Positions 55,881 through 64,000 of a DNA stretch of 64,000 bases are shown here, piece by piece (the first letter of the stretch is position 1; every line of letters starts with the position of its first letter). This DNA comes from Ignelater luminosus. Its lineage: Eukaryota > Arthropoda > Insecta > Coleoptera > Elateridae. The DNA is taken from contig VTPC01089958.1 of NCBI GenBank assembly GCA_011009095.1, positions 250,204 to 314,203 on the forward strand, given 5' to 3'. The translations under genes and the position numbers were made by a program. The notes below the pieces were generated by a model. The model was given only the letters and a program-made list of their open reading frames with translations, did no database searches and was not told the origin of the DNA.

Positions 55881-57986
55881 TGAACAACGTATTAAACTAG
55901 CTGAATAAAGAAAGTTCTTACATGTTTCTTTTCAGAAACCTGTGTCTTTCGATGACACTCGTAAATAAAAAACAACAATTTGGAGACAAACTGTCTAAAG
56001 TCTAAAATCTAAAAAGATAAAAACTGACGATGATGAATAATTTCTACTTTCATTTTCAAACGCTAGATACTACTAGCTATTGGTACAAAAGGTACAACAT
56101 AATAGAAATAGGTCAGCACGGATTTTTGAAACTACAGATGCTCTATTTCTGCCATTTTTTGAGAGATTTACAACTCTAGTAGTCTGTCTTTCATCTAACC
56201 AATACATTGGTATTGAAGTTGCTTTGGCAAAGATTTACTAAGAAAGGACTTTTCTGCACCCTTTTTGCCTTTTGCTGCTGCATTCTACAATGTTTTCTAC
56301 TTCCCTATTCCAGTTCTTACTCTTTTTCTCCCTCTTTGTTTCTTTTGTGGGTTTTCTTTTCATAGACTATAAAATAACCTGCAGAAATTTTTGTGATTCG
56401 TGAGGCTCCTTGCGATTTAATCACAACACTTTCGAAGGAGGTGCGTTTGCAGAATAATTCTTGTTTTAAATAATTTTATCTATACGGTTTCTTGCTTGAA
56501 CCAACTTTTTATTTTTCTATTTGTGTTAGTTCCATCTGTAGTTTTGAATAAGTAAACTTGCTACTCTTCTTTATGGATTTAACCTACAAAACTCTTCAAA
56601 GATTATACTCATCTAGGTTGACCACTGCGGTTTAGAACCTTTTTGAACAAGAATTGATCATTTGACTAACGCCTTCAGCTAATGTGTCTTGTTTCTTCTT
56701 GTTTTTTTACAGAGCCTGCTTTACAATAAAAATCTTAACAAAAATTATAGTTGCTTGGTCGCTAAGCGAGATTTCAAGATCATCGAGCCTAAAAAAGGCT
56801 AAAAACTTAATTTAGAATTGTATCTATTAAATTTGAAAAACTTTACTCTGGGTTTAATAATTAAAAGATCTGAGACATTTACCATAACACTATTAGGTAA
56901 ATGCAAGGATAAAATATTAAACTTTCGACTTTCATCGTGAATTTCTTTAATTGCAAAAAACGATAGCTTGAATTATATACAACTGTATATCATCCTAGGT
57001 GAAGGTAGGAAAACTAATTTTCAAATCATCCATTATAGTATTACAAAATATGAAAAATCCAACAGAATGAAATGATGCGTCCACTAGCCAATGGTCAGAT
57101 GAACTTGTTTGTCTTGTATGAATGAATGATGTTTTCATTATACTGAACAAACGTCGAGGGTCACTAAAAATGTAAAATTAGTGAAACACTCGATACTAAT
57201 ATCTAAATGAAATGTTGATTGCATTCTCGTGATCTAATTTTCAGGAGCTTTCCCGGCATAATATTAAAAAAATACGTTCGATAGAGGCCTTAAAACAAAC
57301 ACTTCAAAATCTAGCATCAACTCTACACCAATAAACAAACAAACTAGCAAGGGACAATTGAATGCCGTAATATTCTAAAACATCGATTAACTAGAGAATT
57401 ACAAAACCAAAACAAGCTGTCTCAAAATTTTCTATTGCATAAGAAATGAGCGCGAATAACATGAATAAAACATTGGATATTTTGCCTAGAACAGCCTACT
57501 GTGTGCTTTGCAAGTGAAATTGTGTCAACATTTATTTCATTTATTTTTAATAGACTATTTGCCCAGAACGCCACTTCAATAAATATTTAAACCAGCTAGT
57601 ACTTTTCTATACAAAACAATTCTCTGAAGAGAAGCATTCCAGATATTGTATAAAACAATTTCTGGGATGTATTTTTTAGAAAAAAAAAATAACGTCGCCC
57701 GTAGAACGCGTTGGGTATGAGAACAATTGCCATTCAAAATCTAGACTTTTATAGAATAACAAAAAAGAGTGTGTAATCCCCTGTAAAAGCTTTCTTTTAC
57801 CAAGGCGCATTCTGCTATAATGAAACTTCAAATCCAATAATATATAGGCCCTTGTTCGATTTATTCCACACAATAACATTTATAAAAATTGCTTAGTCTA
57901 GCGTTTTAAAAAATATTCTTCATTTTTTCGCATCAGATTTCTATACAACAATAAAAATTCAAATATATTTTGCTTTTTTTTTTCAG
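55881..57986 (+). other. End of PDE11 intron 2
   Basis: About 2.1 kb without a recognised element. It ends in a long T-run and the acceptor TTTTTTTTTCAG at 57975-57986. Confidence 0.6.
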
Positions 57987-58188
57987 ATTATATCTTCCGG
58001 ATCCGGCAAGTTCAGACAGTTTAGTACAATATTTGGGACAGGAATGTAAAAGCGCGGATGGCGAACCGAAATTACAGAAGTTGCAAACTGGAGTCAGTAT
58101 TCCTACTTACGTCGCACGAACACGCGAACCCGTGCGATTCTCCAGGGGTGATACTGATCCTCGTTTTCCGGATGGAATATCAGATGGG
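57987..58188 (+). CDS. Pde11: PDE11-type cyclic-nucleotide phosphodiesterase, GAF-A exon
   Basis: The first base completes the Arg codon begun at 39383-39384. The exon then reads LYLPDPASSDSLVQYLGQEC, KSADGEPKLQKLQTG, VSIPTYVARTREPVRFSRGD and TDPRFPDGISDG, ending on a complete codon before a GTAAGA donor at 58189. GFRLYL plus the GVSIPTYVARTREPVRF and DPRFPDG motifs form the central strands and the binding-pocket rim of a GAF-A domain, where family members read G..G.VA..GE...I.D...D.RF. The rest of GAF-A, GAF-B and the HD-type catalytic domain must lie beyond 64000. The three exons in the window total 624 bp, 208 codons, without a stop. The closest group is insect PDE11; this rests on remembered family patterns, not on an alignment. 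Confidence 0.93.
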
Positions 58189-59133
58189 GTAAGAACAACA
58201 ACTTGTTTCTCTTAATATTTCACTCAGTGGAAATTATTATTTACCGTAAAGCATCTCTGTTTACACAAGCTATTATTTTATATTTTACATTTTACTTGTT
58301 TTTAGGCGTTACAAAATTCTATTCATCATGTAATGCTTAATCAGCTATTGATGACGGTTTGAATGTAGTAATAATTATTACTTCTCGACGCACATAGAAC
58401 AAGAATGTAATAAGCATTGACTTTTATGGTTTATTACTTTGTTCCTAATGAAATTTATTTATTTATGACCAACGTATGAAACTTAATTACATGGTTTGAG
58501 TCTAGGACGAGAAATATAATTTGGAATAATGTAACTTACCTGTTTGTAATCGAAATTCTATTAATGAGCGTAGATACAATTTCTATTTCTCGCCTTTCTA
58601 AAAAATTATTTTTGGTGACATAGCTACTTTATGCAGTGAACTAGGTAACGACAAAATTAAAAATTTTATTTGAATAGTAAAAGAAAAATTAAAAAAGAAA
58701 AAATTCTCAATTGATCTAAAGGCCATTGTGAACCTTTCTTTTGTGATTTATCACCCAAAACTGTGCCTATAAATCTATGTGTCGCTGCCAATAGAATTAC
58801 AGCCTTTTGTTGGTACCGCATCCATAACTGCTTTTGCTTACGCGATTGGAAACTTTAATTTGGTAACGAAAGATTATACTTGACCCAGAAAGTTTCTTCA
58901 ATACTCAACGTCCAGCTGAAACTCTAAGCAATCATCTTAAAGATTTAACTAGTAAAAGCGTAAAGCTGTGTAAAGATAGGCTACTCTGATAGACCTTCGC
59001 TTCAAATTTTTGAGTACATTCAATCTTAAAAACATTTTTTCAATTCTTCTCCATTCAAAACCGCTCAAATGTCAAAAAGAAGTCAAAACTTGTGCTTCCA
59101 ACCTTTTTTTCTTAAGCTTCCAGCCTACTACCA
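58189..59133 (+). other. Start of PDE11 intron 3
   Basis: AT-rich, no element recognised before the mariner insertion. No further PDE11 exon was found up to 64000, so this intron is longer than 5.8 kb. Confidence 0.5.
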
Positions 59134-59135
59134 TA

Positions 59136-60429
59136 AGGTGTGATCAAAGTATAACGGGAAATTTTGAATTTTGCGGACTTTAATAATCTGATTTTAAAAA
59201 AATGTATCTTGTTAATACACATCTTCCTAACGTACGTTGATATTTGCTGCCATTTTGAATGTTTAGTTTATTTTTGACCGTCGAGACACTTAGACGTGTT
59301 TTAGTGTACTCGGCGATTTTTTACTCTTAAAAAAGATGGCTAAAAGAATTTATACAAAATTTTGCTTGAAAAATAAAACAAAATGTAGCACTGCATTCGA
59401 AATGTTGACTGTGGCTTTTGGTGATTCCACTATGAGTAAAACAAGAGTTTATGAGTGGTAAAAACGTTTTAAAGAGGGCCATGAAGATGTTAAAGATGAC
59501 GACCACCCTGGACGCCCTAGCACATCAACAACCAACGATAACGTGGAACAAGAGAAGAAAATGATTCTTGAAAATCGCAGGAGCACAAAGGTTGCTGATG
59601 ATGTCGGCATTTCATTTAGCTCATGCCAAGCAATTTTTTCAGATGTTTTGGGCGTGTGTCAGCAAAGTTTGTTCCGAGATTGTTGGATTTTGAACAAAAA
59701 CAATGTCCCATACTCATCGCTCAGGAGTTGCTAAATGAAGTCAGCAATAATTCAGAACTACTTAAAAAAGGTGACGAAACATGGTTATACGGATATGACG
59801 TCGAAAACAAGGCCCAATGGTCCCACTGGAAGCTGCCTGAAGAGCCAAGACCAAAAAATATTCGACAAGTTCGATCAAATTTGAAGGTTCTACTCACTGT
59901 TTTCTTTGATTTTAATGGCGTAGTGCATCATGAGTTCTTGCCATATGGTCGTACAGTCAATAAGAAATACTGCCTGAAAGTTATACGCCGTTTGCATGAA
60001 GCAATCCGACGAAAACGTCCAGAATTGTGGTAAAACCACTCGTGGAAATTGCATCACGATAATGCTCCCGCTCACACCTCACTTCTTGTCCGTAATTTTT
60101 TGGCAAAAAACAAAATCGTTATGTTGCCTCAGCCACTGTATTCGCCGGACATGGCCCCCTGTGACTTCTTTCTATTCCCAAGGCTGAAGAGGACCATGAA
60201 AGGACGACGTTTTCCCACCATTGATGAGATAAAAACAGAATCGCTGAAGGAGCTGAACGCCATACCGAAAAGTGAGTTCCAGAAGTGCTTCCAAGATTGG
60301 AAAAAGCGCAGGCACAAGTGTATTATATCTAAGGGAAATTACTTTGAAGGGGACAAAGTTGATGTTGATTAATAAATAAAGATTCTTTAAGAAAAACGAA
60401 AATTTCCGTTATATTTTTATCAAACCTCG
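59136..60429 (+). mobile_element. Near full-length mariner transposon, inactive
   Basis: The ends form terminal inverted repeats of about 30 bp: AGGTGTGATCAAAGTATAAC then GGGAAATTTTG at the left, and the reverse complement of the right end CGAGGTTTGATAAAAATATA then ACGGAAATTTTC. A TA dinucleotide flanks each side (59134-59135 and 60430-60431), the expected target duplication. The left end has lost the outer CG. Total length of about 1.29 kb is normal for mariner. It carries one transposase reading frame with lesions, described separately. Confidence 0.9.
59336..60372 (+). pseudogene. mariner transposase pseudogene
   Basis: The ATG at 59336 starts MAKRIYTKFCLKNKTKCSTA, and the frame ends VDVD with TAA at 60370-60372, about 345 codons, the normal mariner length. 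It shows the paired-like DNA-binding region (DSTMSKTRVYEW, DDDHPGRPSTST), GISFSSCQAIFSDVLG, then AKFVPRLLDFEQKQ, GDETWLYGYD (first Asp), LHHDNAPAHT (second) and YSPDMAPCDFFLFPRLK, where the Asp of PCD is 35 residues after the second, giving the DD34D signature. It ends RWKKRR-like and GNYFEGDKVDVD. Three lesions: TAA at 59459-59461 after EW, a frameshift near 59652 where about four bases are missing, and TAA at 60031-60033 after PELW. All else is open, so inactivation is fairly recent compared with other fossils here. Confidence 0.92.
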
Positions 60430-60431
60430 TA

Positions 60432-61079
60432 CTTAAAACATGACACCGGTTTTCAGGTAACTCATTCTACGAAGCTTCAATATCCACCAACTCTATTCTG
60501 AAGCCCTTTTAATACTTACAAACTTACAAGCTTATTATTTATTGCCTTACATTTCTACAAACATAATTTCTTAGTTTGTTTTTAGATCTGGAACTTAAGA
60601 CAAGCGAAAAGTTATCTTAGGCATATCACTCACAAAGTTTGGCTATCCCTTAGCCATATTATTGTAGTTCTCTTACAGTAGATCAGACAGGGAGATTTTT
60701 TTTGGCGTTTACTCTTTTTTCCTTTTACTCACCTTTACTCAACTTTTGCTTCCTTTCATTTTTCAACGCTTTTTTTAATGCTAATATATCTCTGACGGAT
60801 TCTAGATATAATAACTGTAGCAGCTTCAGCTTCGCTCAAGTATCTTTAACCCATGGATAGGCAGTCAGTACCCCGAATCAAATTTTGGTTGCCCATCACT
60901 GCTCTAACACTTTGGTTTCGGTTGGGCGCAAAGCTTTGTGGCGTTGAAGAATTCCTCTTACTCCAACTCTCTTGGAGTAGACATTAGTATGGCCACTGTT
61001 TGAAATTTCTTTGGTTTCAAGATTAATTGGATGTTACGCTTCAACAAACCACTAGTTGTTTACGGTTGTACTTTAATAT
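60432..61079. other. Spacer between mariner and the tandem array
   Basis: Nothing recognised. The repeat wording of the array begins to appear faintly from about 60900. Confidence 0.4.
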
Positions 61080-63640
61080 TTAGTAACCTTCTTAAGAAAG
61101 AGGAATAAATAAATTTGTCTTTCAACTGGCTACAATGATTCACAGTTGAACTTCAGCATTAATTAACCTTATAAAGAGAACTAAATATGAAAACAGGTCG
61201 AGCCCAATTATCTAACAGAGTCATTTATAGAGACTTAAATACAAAGACGGATGAGGTGCTTCCCTTTAAAAGCCTTCTTTTGAAGTTAAATACAGACATA
61301 ACCCGCTCTTCAAAAAGCTACTGACTGTGTATCAGTACTTCACGCTTGGACTTCAACGTTTTTTAACATTCTTAAAAGAGTTAAATACAATACAGGCAAA
61401 AGCTTTGCCTTCCGTCATGCGATAGAGCAAGATCTGGCTTGGTCCTCCATAAGCCTTTTTATTATAGCTAAATACAAGCGACTGGTTCACGGTTACATTA
61501 ACACTTATCAACTTCTTTACAAGAGCTGGCGGTAAGCCAAAGTCGAGTTTCCTTTTTCATTAACCTCTCTAAAAGATCTAAATACAAACACGCGTCTGCT
61601 TTTGCTCTTTAACGGACCAAGTCTGACTAGCCTTCTTAGCTGAGACAAATACAGTCTACACACAGTAAGGCAAAATAGAGCTTTGTTCTTTATTAATCTT
61701 CTTAAGAAAGCTTTAAATACAAACATGCGTTGAATTTCGCGACCAAGTTGACTTTGTCCTTCATTAACCTTCTTAAGAAATCTATAAATATAAAAATAGG
61801 TCGGGTTTCGGCGTTTAACGGACTAAGCCAAACTTTGTCCTCCACTTACCTTCATAAAACAGCTAGATACAAACACAGGTAGGTCTCCGTTCTTCAACAG
61901 CCTACCTACAATAAGCCAAAATTGAGCTTTGCTCCTCATTAACCTTCCTAAGTAGCCTAAATACAAAAATAAGTCAGATTCCGCCCTTTAACGGATTAAG
62001 TCGAATTTTGTCCTGCACTTATCTTTATAAAACAAGTAGATATAAACACAGGTCAGACACCGCCCTTCAACGACCTGCTCTCGACAAGCAAAAATTGAAC
62101 TTTGCTCGTCATTAATCTTCCTAAGTAACCTAAACACAAACATAGGTCGGATTCCGCCTTTTAACGGATTAAGTCGAACTTCGTCCTCCACTTACCTTCA
62201 TAAAATAGCTAAATGCAAGCAGATCGGACACCTGCTCTCAACGACCTGCTCACGATAAGCTAAGATTGCGTTTTACTCCTCATTAACCTTCCTAAGTAGC
62301 CTAAATACAAACATAGGTCGGATTCCGCCCTTTAACGGATTAAGTCGAACTTCGTCCTTCACTTATCTTTATAAAACAAGTAGATATGAACACAGGTCGG
62401 GCACCGCCCTTTAACTACTTGCCCTCGACAAGCAAAAATTGAGCTTTGCTCCTCATTAATCTTCCCAAGTAGTCTAAATACAAACATAGGTCGAATTCCG
62501 CCTTTTAACGTACTAAGTCAAACTTCGTCCTCCACTTACCTTCATAAAATAGTTAAATACAAACAGATCGGACACAGACTCTCAACGACCTACCCACAAT
62601 AAGCTAAGATTGGGTTTTACTCCTCATTAACCTTTTTAAGTAGCCTAAATACAAACTTAGATCGGGTTCCGTCTTTTAACAGACCAAGTCAATTTTATTC
62701 TCCGTTAGTTTTCTTAAAAGAGCTAACTACAGACACAGATTAGGAATCGCCGTCCAAGCTTTGGCGGGCGAAAACCAAACTTGTTTCTCCATTAGCCTTT
62801 TTAAGAAACTTAAATTCAAATACGGGCCGGGTTTTGTCCTTCAATAGACCAAGTCAAACTTCGACTTCTATCGCTTTTATTAAATGAGCAAAATACTAAT
62901 GCAGATCAGGCGCCACCATCTAATAGGCCACTTACGATATGCCAAAGTTGGGTTTTGTCTTCCATCAACCTTCTTAAGTGATCTAAATATGAAAACGGGT
63001 CGGGTTCTTTTTTCTTACTGGCTACCGGAGCTTTACGATCAGATTTAACGTTCATTAGCCTTTCCGAAGGAGGTAGATGTAAACACGGTTAACTCAGTAA
63101 CTCACGATGAAACTTTGCTCACTTTAACAAAACTAAATGGAAATACAGATCGCTATGCACCTTCAAAGGAACACTTACGGTGGGCCAAAGTCAGGCTTTG
63201 CCTTTAATTGTCATTCATAATACAGCATAAGTGAGTTAAGTGTACCAAGTGGTACTAGACTTCTTGAGAAACCTAACGAGTTCCAATTTCCATCTACCAC
63301 TGGTTCACGTTTTGACATCGACACTAATTATCCGTCTTGAGAGGTTTAAATATGACCACCCTCCAACGAACCACTTACAGTAAGTCAAAGTCGGGCTTGC
63401 CTTAATCCATTAACCTTTTTAAAAGACCTAAATACGAACACCGTTAGACTTTCACGTCAAATCTACGGTGAGCCAGTCTCGCACTTCGTTCTCAATTAAC
63501 CTCCTTATGAGATTCAAATACAATCAACGTTTGGGTTCCGCCTCTTAACTGGCTACCAGCTAATTACGGTCACACTCCAACATTTATTAACCTTCTTAAG
63601 AGGGCTAAATACGAATATGGATTCGGCTCCATCGTCACTT
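61080..63640. repeat. Tandem array of about 80-95 bp monomers with a dimeric higher-order unit
   Basis: Each monomer carries wording such as CTTTGTCCTCCATTAACCTT then CTTAAGARAGCTAAATACAA, and GGTCGGATTCCGCCCTTTAA then CGGACTAAG. In the best-kept part (61760-62640) the ATTAACCT phrase falls near 61764, 61846, 61938, 62016, 62110, 62190, 62281, 62361, 62455, 62534 and 62624. Steps therefore alternate between about 80 and about 93 bp, a dimer of about 172-173 bp with two monomer types (one ending in CACTTACCTTCATAAAA, one in CATTAACCTTCCTAAGTAGC). Monomers outside this core are more diverged. Minus-strand open frames within it are repeats of the same peptide wording and are not genes. Confidence 0.85.
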
Positions 63641-64000
63641 ACGGTAAACCAAAGTTTATTAACTTTCTTCAGAATTCCTCTACACGCTTTATTAAGTAGC
63701 GCTTCTTAGTAATTCAGTAACAAAGCTACTAACACGCGTTAGTCACTAAATGAGCGTGCGTTTGAAGCGTTGCTGTTTGCCACGTTGCACCTACAAAGAA
63801 AACTTATTCAAAGAGCATTTAAAGCCCAACACTAACACTCTAGTCTGTATACTGTTCAAACCTAAATCGGGAGTTTGGTGGCCGTTGGGCAGAGTCACAA
63901 ACGGACAGGTGCTAGGAGACTAAGAAATCTGCATTCATTTGTTGTTTTTTGACTAGTAGTGCCACCTTTACTGTTAGTCACTCGTCACGGTGTCGATTGC
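63641..64000. other. Right edge, intron sequence
   Basis: No repeat unit or coding sequence recognised. Presumably still in PDE11 intron 3. Confidence 0.4.

Noticed and set aside
61517..62191. Minus-strand open frames in the right-hand array as genes
   Set aside because: They are translations of the tandem repeat and repeat the same peptide wording with each monomer.

Overview
The window looks like a piece of an AT-rich arthropod genome, most likely an insect and probably a beetle. The basis is an intron-rich cyclic-nucleotide phosphodiesterase gene of the insect PDE11 type, a CLIP-domain serine protease gene of the easter/proclotting-enzyme type, and dense fossils of mariner, Tc3-like, piggyBac, Jockey, R1 and RTE-like elements. 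The beetle assignment is inference; no ribosomal or mitochondrial marker is present.

Layout. 1-0.8 kb: two minus-strand exons of a CLIP-domain serine protease homologue whose catalytic His position reads Ser. 1.5-2.8 kb: two abutting Tc1/mariner-superfamily fossils. 5.9-9.7 kb: a short minisatellite, then a long, badly decayed tandem-repeat field. 9.7-16.9 kb: a 3.4 kb block present twice in direct orientation around a 400-base assembly gap, each copy carrying the same broken Jockey reverse transcriptase. 17.86-58.19 kb: three coding exons of a PDE11-type gene on the plus strand (17860-17971, 39075-39384, 57987-58188). They join in phase to 208 codons (short N-terminus plus most of GAF-A) and are split by introns of 21.1 and 18.6 kb. 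The gene continues beyond the right edge.

The two large introns hold most of the repeats. Intron 1 has a foldback-like inverted repeat with 9-bp-unit arms (19.1-19.9 kb), mariner fragments, satellite-like blocks, and RTE and R1 fragments. Intron 2 has a 102-bp minisatellite interrupted by a 284-base gap, nested RTE-like elements in opposite orientations, three evenly spaced 16-bp palindromes, a long minus-strand RTE, a piggyBac fossil and a Jockey fragment. The third intron has a near full-length but dead mariner with recognisable terminal inverted repeats, followed by about 2.6 kb of tandem repeats related, in inverted orientation, to a block in intron 1.

No intact autonomous transposon, rRNA, tRNA or CRISPR array was found. 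No clearly new multi-gene system is visible. The items most worth checking are the His-less protease homologue, the foldback structure, the duplicated block, the palindrome trio, and a 48-bp segment shared between the decayed satellite and the region just upstream of PDE11 exon 1.
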